Assembly: GCA_963754235.1 (NCBI GenBank)
Contig: CAVWFK010000006.1
Coordinates: forward strand, 248,001 to 312,000
DNA: 64,000 nucleotides
Direction: 5' to 3'
From: DATAYA01 sp963754235
GTDB taxonomy: Bacteria > Pseudomonadota > Alphaproteobacteria > Acetobacterales > Acetobacteraceae
The notes beneath the pieces are model-generated. The model had not been told where the DNA came from. It was given only the letters and a program-made list of their open reading frames with translations, and ran no database searches. This document shows, one piece after another, positions 55,794-64,000 of the stretch. The stretch's first letter is position 1. Each line of letters starts with the position of its first letter. A program made the translations under genes and the position numbers.

Positions 55794-56558
55794 TCAGTGC
55801 CGCCGCGCCGCATCGACCGCCTGGCGCAGCTCGGAGAGCGGCACCGCGCCAGGGATGATCTGCCCGCCGATCACGAAGGTCGGCGTGCCGTCGATGCCGA
55901 GCGCCTGGGCGAGAGCGACGTTGGCGCCGAGCCGGTCCTTGATCGCGGGGTCGGCCATGTCGCGCACCAGACGCGCCCCATCGAGGCCGAGCCGCGCCGC
56001 CTGCTGGCGCAGCCACTCCTCGGTCGGGTGTGCAGAGGCTGCCATCTCGACTTCCTGTAACGGCAGATAGCCGCCCTGGCGCTGGGCGGCGAGCAACGCG
56101 CGGGCATCCAGCGTGCTGTCCGGGCCGAGCACGGGGATGTCCTTGTACACCAGCCGCACGCCCCGATCGGCGGCGAGCAGGCCCGCGACCACCGGGCGCA
56201 TCGCGCGGCAATAGGGGCAGCGCGGGTCGTAGAACTCGACCACGGTGACGTCCCCGTGCGGGTTGCCGGCGACCGGATCGGCGGGGTCTTCGCGCAACTG
56301 GCGGGAGCGGGAGGCAAGCGCCGCGTGCGCGGCACTCTCCCGGCGCCGACTCTCGTCGTGCTGCAAGGCGTCGATGGCGTCGCGCAGGATCGAGGGATCG
56401 TCATGCAGCGCTTGGCGCAGGATGGTCACGATCTCGGCGCGCTGCTGGGGGGTGAAGCTCTCGGCGCGCGCTGCGACCGGCCAAGCTGCGAGCAGAGCGA
56501 GCACGCAGCCCAGCGCGGGCAACCCCTTGAGGCGATATGATCCGTGGGTGATTGCCAT
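55794..56558 (-). CDS. DsbA-family thiol:disulfide oxidoreductase
   Basis: A 254-residue protein from ATG 56558 with signal peptide (cut after AARA), an N-terminal helical region (QQRAEIVTILRQALHDDPSI), and a thioredoxin fold. The active site is VVEFYDPRCPYCRAMRPVV (CPYC), with the cis-Pro region IDGTPTFVIGGQIIPGA. Resembles Com1/DsbA-like proteins. It probably forms or isomerises disulfides in the periplasm. Intact. Confidence 0.92.
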   Translation of the reverse strand: MAITHGSYRLKGLPALGCVLALLAAWPVAARAESFTPQQRAEIVTILRQALHDDPSILRDAIDALQHDESRRRESAAHAALASRSRQLREDPADPVAGNPHGDVTVVEFYDPRCPYCRAMRPVVAGLLAADRGVRLVYKDIPVLGPDSTLDARALLAAQRQGGYLPLQEVEMAASAHPTEEWLRQQAARLGLDGARLVRDMADPAIKDRLGANVALAQALGIDGTPTFVIGGQIIPGAVPLSELRQAVDAARRH

Positions 56559-56745
56559 TCTCCGTCTCCGCCCGCGCTTGCGGGCGGAGAGGAGCGGTTG
56601 ACCTCGTTCCAACCATTCAAGCGATTCCCCTGCCAGCGCGGCCGGCCGGTTGCCGCTGCGGGGCGATGCCGCTATGGCGGGTCGCTCCGGGCTTGGGGGA
56701 CATGCGTCGGTGCGAAGCGAGGTCTCGGCGAGCGGTGGCTTGATC

Positions 56746-58176
56746 ATGCGCCGCATCGTAGCTTCTTTGCGGCGCGTCGTCCTGCTCGGAACAGCGGTTT
56801 CGATGGGCGGGTGCTCGGGTATGGGCTCGCTCGGCCGGACCTTCTTCGGCGGCCCCGCCGCGAGCCAGGCGCCGCAGGTGCTGACCGGCTTCATCGGCGG
56901 CGTGGCGGCCGACGAGCCGCGCGCCGCGACCATCGCCCGCGACGTGCTCGCGCATGGCGGCAACGCGGCCGATGCGGCGGTGGCGCTGGGCTTCGCGCTC
57001 TCGGTCACGCTGCCCTCGCGAGCCTCGCTCGGCGCCGGCGGCGCCTGCCTCGCCTACGCCCCGCCGGGGGACGGACCGGGAAGCGGCAGGCCGGAGGCGA
57101 TCCTGTTCACCTCGCTGCCCTCGCAGGCCGCGGGCGGCGACCGGCCGGCCTCGCTGCCGATGCTGGCGCGCGGGCTCTATGCGCTCTACGCCCGCTACGG
57201 CAGCCGCCCATTCGGCGAGCTGGTGATCCCGGCCGAGCAGATGGCGCGTTTCGGCATCCCGGTGAGCCGCGCGTTGGCGCAGGATCTGGCGCTGGTCGGC
57301 GGCCCGCTACTCGCCGATCCGAATGCGCGCGCGATCTTCGGCCCCAACGGGACGCCGCTTGCCGAGGGGCAGAGGCTGGTGCAGCCCGATCTGGGGGCGA
57401 CCCTCGCGCAATTGCGGGTGGCCGGCGTGGGCGATCTCTATCAGGGCCAGCTCGCGGCCCGGCTCGTGGATGCGTCGCGGCTGGCGGGCGGCCCGCTCGA
57501 CACAAGCGATTTGCGCCGCGCGCTGCCGAGGGTGGCGGGGGCGCTCGACATGGCGGTGGGCCGCGACCGCGCCGCCTTCCTACCACCGCCGGCCGATGGC
57601 GGCCTGGCGGCGCTGGCCGCATTCGCGGCCTTGCGGCGCGACCCGCGCGATCCGGCGGCCGCCGCGGCGCGAGGACTGCAGGTGGCGGCACTCTGGCGCG
57701 CGGTCGGCGGCGATCCGCTGGCGGTCGCGAACTCCACCGCCGCGGCGCCGCCGCTGCCGCCGCTGCCGGCCTCGACCAGCTTCGTCGTGCTCGATCGCCG
57801 CGGCGATGCCGTCGCCTGCGCGATCAGCATGAACAACCTGTTCGGCACCGGGCGGGTGGCGCCGGGCATCGGGATCGTGCTCGCCGCCTCGCCGCCGGTG
57901 GACCAGCGTCCGCTGCTGGCCGCCGCCATCGCCTACAACCTGAACCTGCACGCCTTCCGCGCCGCCGTGTCGGGCTCGGGACAGGATGGTGCGGCCCTAG
58001 CGGTCGGTGTCGGCTTGCAGAACGTGCTGGCGACCCGGGTGCCGATGCCCGTCCCGGTGCCCGATCCAGGGCGGGCCAACGTGATCTCCTGCCCGCGCTA
58101 CCTGCCGGGCGACCGCGCCCTGTGCGGCTGGGCGACTGACCCGCGCGGCGCGGGGCTGGCGGTCGGGTCGCAATAA
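56746..58176 (+). CDS. Gamma-glutamyltranspeptidase-like lipoprotein
   Basis: A 476-residue protein from ATG 56746 with a lipobox (TAVSMGGC). GGT-family blocks are ARDVLAHGGNAADAAVALGF, RASLGAGGACLAYAP, and the catalytic region PASTSFVVLDRRGDAVACAI with MNNLFGTGRVAPGIG. The Thr of STSF may be the nucleophile, but the usual TTH context is altered. Shorter than classical GGT (about 580). It may be a non-canonical hydrolase. Overlaps the next gene by one base. Confidence 0.78.
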   Translation: MRRIVASLRRVVLLGTAVSMGGCSGMGSLGRTFFGGPAASQAPQVLTGFIGGVAADEPRAATIARDVLAHGGNAADAAVALGFALSVTLPSRASLGAGGACLAYAPPGDGPGSGRPEAILFTSLPSQAAGGDRPASLPMLARGLYALYARYGSRPFGELVIPAEQMARFGIPVSRALAQDLALVGGPLLADPNARAIFGPNGTPLAEGQRLVQPDLGATLAQLRVAGVGDLYQGQLAARLVDASRLAGGPLDTSDLRRALPRVAGALDMAVGRDRAAFLPPPADGGLAALAAFAALRRDPRDPAAAAARGLQVAALWRAVGGDPLAVANSTAAAPPLPPLPASTSFVVLDRRGDAVACAISMNNLFGTGRVAPGIGIVLAASPPVDQRPLLAAAIAYNLNLHAFRAAVSGSGQDGAALAVGVGLQNVLATRVPMPVPVPDPGRANVISCPRYLPGDRALCGWATDPRGAGLAVGSQ

Positions 58177-59336
58177 TGGCGCTGAAGGTCGGGCGCGGTG
58201 CCGCGGCGCCGCCGTTCATGGTGATGGACGTGATCGCCGCCGCCAACGCGCAGCAAGCGGCGCTGCCGGCGGGCGCGGGGCGGGTGATCCGCATGGAGGT
58301 GGGCCAGCCCGGCACCGGCGCGCCGGCGGGCGCGGTCGCGGCGGCGCAGGCCGCCCTCGGGCGGGGCGAGCCGCTCGGCTACACCGAGGCGCTGGGCCGG
58401 CCGTCGCTGCGGGCGCGGATCGCCACGCATTATGCGGAGTGGTACGGGCTGACGCTGCCCGCCGAGCGCGTGGCGGTGACGACCGGCGCTTCGGGCGCGT
58501 TCCCGCTCGCCTTCCTCGCCGCTTTCGATGCGGGCGACCGGGTGGCGCTGACCGCGCCGTTCTATCCGCCCTACGTGAATATCCTGACCGCACTCGGGAT
58601 GCGCGCGGTGGTGCTGCCGGTCGGGCCGGAGACGCGCTACCAGCCGACCGTCGCGATGCTGGAGCGGCTCGATCCGCGGCCCGAGGGGTTGATCGTGGCG
58701 AGCCCCAGCAATCCCGCCGGCACCATGCTCGATGCGGCAGAGCTGGAGGCGATCGCGCGCTGGTGCGAGGGGGGCGGGGTGCGGCTGGTGTCGGACGAGA
58801 TTTATCATGGGCTGCACTACGCGCGGCCGATCGCGACCGCGGCCGCGTTCAGCGGCTCGGCGATCGTGGTCAACAGCTTCAGCAAGTATTTCAGCATGAC
58901 CGGCTGGCGGATCGGCTGGGCGCTGCTGCCCGAGGATCTGCGCCGACCGGTGGAGTGCCTGGCGCAGAACCTGGCGATCTCGGCGCCGCATATCTCGCAA
59001 ATCGCCGCCGAGGCGGCGTTCGATTGCCATGACGAACTCGCCGCGAACGTGGCGCGCTATGCGCGCTCGCGGGCGCTGCTGACGTCCGCACTGCCGCAGG
59101 CCGGGTTTTCGCGGCTGTCGCCGGCGGAAGGCGCGTTCTATCTCTATGCCGATGTGAGAGACCGCACGGATGACAGTGCGGCGTTCTGTGCGCGGATGCT
59201 GGCGGAGGTGGGGATCGCGGCGACGCCGGGGCTGGATTTCGACCGCGACCGGGGCAGGACGACGCTGCGGTTCAGCTATTGCGGGCCGGAGGCGGACATG
59301 GCGGAGGCGGTCGAGCGGCTGCGCGGGTGGCGGTAG
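58176..59336 (+). CDS. Class I/II pyridoxal-phosphate aminotransferase
   Basis: A 386-residue fold-type I protein. The substrate arm is MEVGQPGTGAPAGAVAAAQ, with VTTGASGAFPLAFLAAFDAG, SPSNPAGTM, SDEIYHGLHYARP, and the PLP Lys in NSFSKYFSMTGWRIGWALLP. The C-terminal Arg region is TTLRFSYCGPEADM. Amino acid specificity unknown. Translation is coupled to the GGT-like gene (TAATG). Confidence 0.92.
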   Translation: MALKVGRGAAAPPFMVMDVIAAANAQQAALPAGAGRVIRMEVGQPGTGAPAGAVAAAQAALGRGEPLGYTEALGRPSLRARIATHYAEWYGLTLPAERVAVTTGASGAFPLAFLAAFDAGDRVALTAPFYPPYVNILTALGMRAVVLPVGPETRYQPTVAMLERLDPRPEGLIVASPSNPAGTMLDAAELEAIARWCEGGGVRLVSDEIYHGLHYARPIATAAAFSGSAIVVNSFSKYFSMTGWRIGWALLPEDLRRPVECLAQNLAISAPHISQIAAEAAFDCHDELAANVARYARSRALLTSALPQAGFSRLSPAEGAFYLYADVRDRTDDSAAFCARMLAEVGIAATPGLDFDRDRGRTTLRFSYCGPEADMAEAVERLRGWR

Positions 59337-59570
59337 GCGATCGCCGTGAAGTCCATCGCCCCTTGAGCAGCGCCAATACCAAGGCCGAACGACGGCGGCT
59401 TCTGTCTGTCTGTCGGGCGGGCATCGAACCGATGATCAATCGGCATTTCCACCGCCTCGCCTGCTGGTCAACCTTCGCCGGGTGCTGCATCTGACGTCCG
59501 GCGCCCTGATTCCGGCACGCTGACGCGCGTCGGACCGATGGAACATAGACCGTTGAAGGAACTCTGGGAC

Positions 59571-60341
59571 ATGACCCAAGTCACTCCGCGCGCGTACACC
59601 CTGCCCGTGCTCCTCGGCATTGGGGCATTGTCCCTCGGCATATCGTCTGCCCACGCGACGGTGGTCAGCGGCTCCAGCTTGGCGTTCGGCGAGAGCGTCA
59701 GTGCGACCATTGCCGTTACGAGCGGCCCATTGCCGCTGGTGTCCGCCGCCGCGCCTGCGCCCTACAACACCGCAGCCCTCGTGCTGAGCGCGAACCTGCC
59801 AAATCTACTGAGCACCGGTCCGCTGACTGCCAGCATACGCTCGGACGTCGATGGCGGTGCCGGTCCCAAGACTACGGCAGCCTCCGCCACGGCCAACAGC
59901 CTCAGCTTGACCGTCGGTTCTCTGACGGTCGGTCTCACGACGATCTCCTCGCAGGCATCCATCTCCGGCGATTATGGCTCGCTGGCCGCGGCTGCCGGGA
60001 CGACGGTCAGGGGGTTGATCATCAATGGCGTGCCAATCGTTACGGCCACGCTGCCGGCGAACGACGTGCTGTTGAGCGCTCCCGATCTGACGATCACCCT
60101 CAACGAGCAGAGTGCGGGCGGCGATGGCGTCGGCAGCCGTGCCTTGCAGGTGCGTGGCCTCGATATCGCGTTCAGCGGATTTGCCGACGGTGCGAACCTG
60201 CTCAGCGGCGACATCGTCCTGGGCGAGTCGACGGTGCGCGAGACGGCCCGGCCACTCACACTCCTGCCGGAACCGGCCGGCATGGCGATGCTCGGGCTAC
60301 CCCTCGGCGCCATCGCCCTTATCCGCCGGCGCCGCGGCTGA
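59571..60341 (+). CDS. PEP-CTERM sorting-domain protein
   Basis: A 256-residue protein with signal peptide (MTQVTPRAYTLPVLLGIGAL..AHA), a Ser/Thr/Ala-rich beta-type body, and a C-terminal LLPEPAGMAMLGLPLGAIAL helix followed by IRRRRG. This is the PEP-CTERM signal handled by an exosortase. Start at ATG 59571; ATG 59538 also possible. No exosortase in the window. Confidence 0.85.
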   Translation: MTQVTPRAYTLPVLLGIGALSLGISSAHATVVSGSSLAFGESVSATIAVTSGPLPLVSAAAPAPYNTAALVLSANLPNLLSTGPLTASIRSDVDGGAGPKTTAASATANSLSLTVGSLTVGLTTISSQASISGDYGSLAAAAGTTVRGLIINGVPIVTATLPANDVLLSAPDLTITLNEQSAGGDGVGSRALQVRGLDIAFSGFADGANLLSGDIVLGESTVRETARPLTLLPEPAGMAMLGLPLGAIALIRRRRG

Positions 60342-60431
60342 AAAAGGCCGTGCCGGTCGCCCCTTCGACAAGGAGGCCGAGAGCCGGTTAGGATGGCCCG
60401 CCCCGCATGGTGGCATGGCGGAGGGGCGCGG

Positions 60432-61348
60432 GTGGACTTGGTTCAGATCCGGTACTTCTTGGCGCTCGCCGACACTCTGAACTTCACGCGGGCGGCGGAG
60501 CGGTGCAACGTCACCCAGCCCGCCCTCACCCGCTCCATCCAGCGGCTTGAGGACGAGCTGGGCGGCCCCTTGCTGCTGCGCGAGCGAGCGCTGACCCAGC
60601 TCACTGAGCTAGGCCGTGCCATGCTCCCTCTGTTGGAGCGGACCTACGCCGCCGCCGAGGAAGCCCGCTCCAGGGCAAAAAACCTGCGGCATCAGGTCAC
60701 GGCGCCGCTTCGGCTCGGGCTTTGCACGCTGGTCACGGCCGCGGTGCTCGTCCCGGTGCTCAAGGAACTCGCCGCCCGCTTCGCCGACCGGCTCCAGCTC
60801 ACGCTTGTGCATGGGGCCTGCGCGCATCTGGCCGAACTGCTGCTGCACGGTGAGCTCGACGCCGCGTTGCTGCCCGAAGCCGAGATCGAGGCCGAGCGCC
60901 TGAACCGTTGGCCGCTGTTCGAGGACGGCCTCGTGGTGCTTGCCTCCCCGACCACCGTTTCGCCGTGCTCGACGCGGTGCCCATCGCCGCCTTGGCAGGG
61001 GAAGTGGTGCTGGTGGGCACGGAGGAGGGCTGCGCGCTCCGCCGGGCGCTCGACCGGCTGCGTTGCAGTGCGGGCGTGGAGGTGGAGATCCGGCACCGGG
61101 CGTCGAGCGGGGAGAGCATCGCTCATATGGTCGGCGCCGGTCTCGGCATCGCGCTCGCGGCCGGGCGTCAGTCCACCGCGCATGGCGTGATCTGCCGGCC
61201 ATTAGACGATGCGGCGGCGCGGCAGCGCATTGTGCTTGCGACCGTCGCCGGGCGCCCGGCAGGGCGAGCGGCGGACGCGTTCGTCAAGCTTGCCCGGGCG
61301 CGGGACTGGGCGCGGGACTGGGCCCAGGGCGAGGGCGCGGCCGCGTGA
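60432..61348 (+). pseudogene. LysR-family regulator, frameshifted
   Basis: From GTG 60432 (VDLVQIRYFLALADTLNFTR): HTH ERCNVTQPALTRSIQRLEDE, then the effector domain to PLFEDGLVVLASP. At about 60955 the frame shifts and resumes DHRFAVLDAVPIAALAGEVV to KLARARDWARDWAQGEGAAA. Length is 3n+2. It is followed on the same strand by a peroxiredoxin-like gene, as in OxyR-like pairs, but this pairing is only inferred. Confidence 0.85.
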
Positions 61349-61436
61349 TGTCGGACGAGCATCGCACGCATGTGGCGCGGGCCCTGGGCGGGCGCCATCG
61401 CTCGGGGCCACCCGCCCCCTGTCGAGGAGAACTGGC

Positions 61437-62078
61437 GTGCCGACGCTGATCGAGCGGCTCGAGGCGCAGCGCAAACTGGCCGCCGGCGTCGCGGACGTGC
61501 ACGCCGCTTACGAGGCTATGCTCGCCGAACTGCGCCGCACCTCGTTCCTCGATCACGCGCTGCGCGTGGACGAGCCGTTCCCCGATTTCCTGCTGCCGAA
61601 CGCCGAAGGGCAGTTGGTGGCACGTGATGACCTCCTCGGCCACGGACCCGTCGTCGTCACCTTCTTCCGCGGCACTTGGTGCCCCTACTGCGCGATCCAG
61701 CTCAAGGCCTTGGAGGAGGCGCTGCCCGAGATCGCCGCCGCCGGCGCGCGCCTCGCCGCGATCACGCCCGAGACCGGCGGGCGGGCGGGCGAGGCCAAGG
61801 CGCGGCACGGCGCGCACTACGAAATCCTCGCCGACGTGGACCAGGGCCTCGGCATCGCCTGCGGCGTGGTGTTCCGCACGCCCGAGCCGTATCGCCGCCT
61901 GTTGCTGAGCCGCGGCGTGGATTTGGAGGAGCGGCACGGCCACGCGGGCTGGTTCCTGCCAGTGCCGGCCACCTTTGTCGTGGACCGGGGCGGGGCCGTG
62001 CGGTGGGCCTTCATGGATGTGGACTTCACGCGCCGGGCCGAGCCCGACGACATCCTCGCCGCCGTCGCCGCACTCTGA
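61437..62078 (+). CDS. AhpC/TSA peroxiredoxin-like protein
   Basis: A 213-residue thioredoxin-fold protein from GTG 61437 (GAGGAGA 8 bp upstream). It has PFPDFLLPNAEGQLVARDDL, active site VTFFRGTWCPYCAIQLKALE, and FVVDRGGAVRWAFMDVDFTR. The GTWCPYC motif suits the peroxiredoxin-like branch with two close Cys. Likely a cytoplasmic peroxide or thiol reductase. Confidence 0.88.
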   Translation: MPTLIERLEAQRKLAAGVADVHAAYEAMLAELRRTSFLDHALRVDEPFPDFLLPNAEGQLVARDDLLGHGPVVVTFFRGTWCPYCAIQLKALEEALPEIAAAGARLAAITPETGGRAGEAKARHGAHYEILADVDQGLGIACGVVFRTPEPYRRLLLSRGVDLEERHGHAGWFLPVPATFVVDRGGAVRWAFMDVDFTRRAEPDDILAAVAAL

Positions 62079-62241
62079 GGCAGCCGTTTCCGCATCGCCC
62101 CGCAGCAGCACGTCGCGAGTCGCTGGCGCGACGGTCCTTGTGCATCGAAACCATGTCGCATCGGCATTTCCGCCAGGCCGCGCCTGAGTTCACCTGTCGA
62201 CCGCCGGCAAGCACCGGCTGCGATGCAAGGAAGGCAGGAAA

Positions 62242-63009
62242 ATGCGACTTGAGTTGAGTGGTGTGATTCGGGCGTTGATCATAGGGCTGGCGCTGCTCGG
62301 GACCGGCACCGCCGCGGCGAGAGCCACGGTGCTGGTCGATACCGTCCCGTTCGTGTTCAACACCGACGGCAGCCAGACCGTGCAGTTGCCCCAGTTCGAC
62401 CCGGCGCTCGGCACTCTCACCGCGGCCACTGCCAGTCTGTCGGCGCTGCTGCAGCCGCTGCTGGAGATCTTCAACACCGGCCGGAGCCAAGTCGATCTAG
62501 CGGTGCAGGAGTTCCTCAACCTCGGCACTCTGCAGGCCCGTACCGGCTTCAGCTTCGGCGGCTTCATCCCCGACAACACCCCGGCGTACGGGTTGCTGTT
62601 CCCGCCCATGCCGATCTCCGCCTCCACCTCCCTCAACGGGCAGCTTGCGCAGTTCACCGGCCTTGGCGGGTTGCCGTTTGTCCTCACCCTCGCCAGCCCG
62701 GCCACGATCCAGCAAGGCCCGACCGTTACCGGGGTCAGCAGCTCGGCCTCGGCGAACGGCACCGTCACCCTCGACTACACCTACACGCCGGCGCCGCCGC
62801 CGCTCGCGGTGCCCGAGCCGGCGCCGCTCGCCGTGGTCGGGGCCGGCCTGCTCGGGCTGGGGCTGTTCGGCGCCCCGCGCCGTGCCGGCCGAGACGTCCA
62901 CGCTGCTGAAATCCCTGGTGGGCCCGGTGGGGATCGAACCCACGACCCCAAGATTAAAAGTCTCGTGCTCTACCAACTGAGCTACAGGCCCGCCCGGCGC
63001 CGCCCTTAG
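62242..63009 (+). CDS. PEP-CTERM sorting-domain protein running into tRNA-Lys
   Basis: A 255-residue frame: signal peptide (LIIGLALLGTGTAAARA), beta-rich body, AVPEPAPLAVVGAGLLGLGL, FGAPRRAGRD. A stop is expected after the basic end, but the frame continues about 40 residues through the antisense of the tRNA-Lys gene to 63009. So either the true stop has been lost or a base is missing near 62890. Confidence 0.7.
   Translation: MRLELSGVIRALIIGLALLGTGTAAARATVLVDTVPFVFNTDGSQTVQLPQFDPALGTLTAATASLSALLQPLLEIFNTGRSQVDLAVQEFLNLGTLQARTGFSFGGFIPDNTPAYGLLFPPMPISASTSLNGQLAQFTGLGGLPFVLTLASPATIQQGPTVTGVSSSASANGTVTLDYTYTPAPPPLAVPEPAPLAVVGAGLLGLGLFGAPRRAGRDVHAAEIPGGPGGDRTHDPKIKSLVLYQLSYRPARRRP
62916..62991 (-). 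tRNA. tRNA-Lys (anticodon TTT)
   Basis: Reading from 62991: acceptor GGGCCTG pairs with CGGGCCC. The D-arm is GCTC-AGTTGGTAGA-GCAC, anticodon stem-loop CGAGA-CTTTTAA-TCTTG (TTT anticodon), T-arm GTGGG-TTCGATC-CCCAC, and CCA is encoded at 62916-62918. All arms fold. Confidence 0.97.
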
Positions 63010-63033
63010 CCGGGCGGCGCACCTGCGGTCAAC

Positions 63034-63603
63034 TCACCCCTTCTGCACGTCCACGGCGACCTGCATCTTCACGATCCGGTCCGGGTTCTGCACCGTCCCG
63101 CTGGCGCCGCTGCCGCGCTTGATCTTGTCGACGAACGCCATGCCCTGCACCACCTGGCCCCAGATCGTGTATTGGCCATCCAGGCTCGGCGCCGGCGCGA
63201 ACATGATGAAGAACTGGCTGTTGGCGCTGTTCGGGTTCGAGGTGCGCGCCATGCCGCAGGTGCCGCGCAGGAACCGGACCTTGTCGGTGAACTCGGCGGG
63301 CAGATCCGGAAGATCGCTGCCGCCGGTGCCGGTGCCCGTGGGATCGCCGCCCTGGGCCATGAAGCCCTCGATCACGCGATGGAACGGCGTGTTGTCATAG
63401 AAGTGCCGGCGCGTGAGCAATTTGATCCGCTCCACCGCCTTGGGCGCCAGATCGGGACGCATCGCGATCACCACGCGACCGGATGTCAGATCCATATAGA
63501 GCGTGTTCTCGGGGTCCGCCGCAGGCTGCGCCTGCGCGTCAATCGTCTCGGTCATCAAAGCTCCCGCGGCCAGGGTTGCAAGCAAACTGCGTCGATGGAT
63601 CAT
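63034..63603 (-). CDS. Periplasmic cyclophilin-type peptidyl-prolyl isomerase
   Basis: A 189-residue protein with signal peptide (MIHRRSLLATLAAGALM...) and cyclophilin domain: FYDNTPFHRVIEGFMAQGGD, GTCGMARTSNPNSANSQFFI. The key Arg (FHRV) and Phe (SQFFI) are present. The start overlaps the coaD stop (ATGA). Likely assists folding in the periplasm. Intact. Confidence 0.93.
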   Translation of the reverse strand: MIHRRSLLATLAAGALMTETIDAQAQPAADPENTLYMDLTSGRVVIAMRPDLAPKAVERIKLLTRRHFYDNTPFHRVIEGFMAQGGDPTGTGTGGSDLPDLPAEFTDKVRFLRGTCGMARTSNPNSANSQFFIMFAPAPSLDGQYTIWGQVVQGMAFVDKIKRGSGASGTVQNPDRIVKMQVAVDVQKG

Positions 63604-64000
63604 TCTTCCTCCTCGGCGTTGGCAAGACGGACGCGCGCGAGCGTGCGTTCCAGGGTGAGTGCGGGGACGAAGCTCGAAACGTCGCCGCCGAGCTCTGCGA
63701 TCTCCTTAACGAAGCGGGACGAGATGAACTGATGCCGCTCGCTCGCCATCAGGAACACGGTCTCGATCCTGGGATCGAGCCGCGCGTTCATGCCCGTCAT
63801 CTGGAACTCGTAGTCGAAATCGGAGACGGCGCGAAGCCCGCGCAGGATCATGCCCGCGTCGATCTCGCGGGCAAAGGCGACCAGCAATCCGGTGAAGCTC
63901 TGCACCACGATCTCTGTGCCGGTGCGCGCGGCGATCGCCTCGGTCTCGGCCGCCACCAGCGCCACGCGCTCGTCGACCGGGAACAGCGGCCCCTTGCCGC
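63600..64000 (-). CDS. coaD: Pantetheine-phosphate adenylyltransferase, partial
   Basis: The C-terminal 133 residues; the N-terminus lies beyond the right edge. Blocks: GKGPLFPVDERVALV, GLRAVSDFDYEFQMTGMNAR, MASERHQFISSRFVKEIAEL. CoaD makes dephospho-CoA from 4'-phosphopantetheine and ATP. It has no visible defect. Confidence 0.93.
   Translation of the reverse strand, partial: GKGPLFPVDERVALVAAETEAIAARTGTEIVVQSFTGLLVAFAREIDAGMILRGLRAVSDFDYEFQMTGMNARLDPRIETVFLMASERHQFISSRFVKEIAELGGDVSSFVPALTLERTLARVRLANAEEEE

Noticed and set aside
1..64000. CRISPR arrays
   Set aside because: No evenly spaced 25-40 bp direct repeats with unique spacers; the short repeats at 995-1095 have no spacers.

Overview
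The window is about 65-70% GC throughout and reads as alphaproteobacterial, most likely Rhodospirillales/Acetobacteraceae (inference). The grounds are PEP-CTERM proteins, a CIO-type cytochrome bd, a trb-type conjugation module with a DUF2274 gene, and many IS elements next to REP/BIME palindromes. It is a mosaic: an IS-riddled accessory region (about 1-44 kb) followed by a more ordinary chromosomal region (about 44-64 kb).

Layout of the accessory part. Positions 1-3950 hold broken ends: an M81 metallopeptidase tail joined to the catalytic half of an integrase, a dead arsC, and a 5'-truncated DsbD-like gene followed by an intact methyltransferase and a SCO1-like copper protein. Positions 4.0-9.1 kb hold a methyltransferase and an OmpR-type two-component pair. 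Its sensor kinase is split by an IS3 element with a 3-bp target duplication. At 9.1-13.2 kb a LysR gene is broken by a transposase remnant plus a complete IS66 element carrying a UPF0149 passenger. At 13.2-23.2 kb lies a trb/traG mating-pair module, transcribed right to left. It looks inactive: traG has a frameshift, trbE an in-frame TAA, and trbB and trbC are absent. At 23.4-30.4 kb are IS630, an RTX-like remnant, two IS1111-type IS110 elements beside REP palindromes, and an IS5-type element.

From 30.4 to 32.7 kb are a PCMT-like gene and a thiolase-like/DUF35 pair. From 32.9 to 37.8 kb is an unfamiliar run: a protein with an HExxE motif, an MntP-like membrane protein, and a GH13-like protein that has lost its conserved histidines, translationally coupled to a PQQ-like beta-propeller. 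This run is the best candidate for an undescribed system. From 37.8 to 40 kb is a mer locus (merR, merT, merP, and a GDCCxxC domain fused to MerB) with no merA, followed by IS4. IS256 sits in the last codons of a gluconolactonase-like gene.

The right part holds a periplasmic alpha-carbonic anhydrase, an ankyrin protein, TspO, a large-membrane-protein pair (glutamine-amidotransferase-like and BatA/DUF4159), cydAB, DUF4337, a DMT transporter, a DsbA-like thiol oxidoreductase, a GGT-like lipoprotein, an aminotransferase, two PEP-CTERM proteins, a LysR regulator, a peroxiredoxin-like protein, tRNA-Lys, a cyclophilin and the end of coaD.

At least a dozen genes, including ordinary chromosomal ones, are broken by one-base indels. 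Several have lengths of exactly 3n+2. This is either widespread decay or residual assembly error, and it should be settled before any pseudogene here is interpreted.
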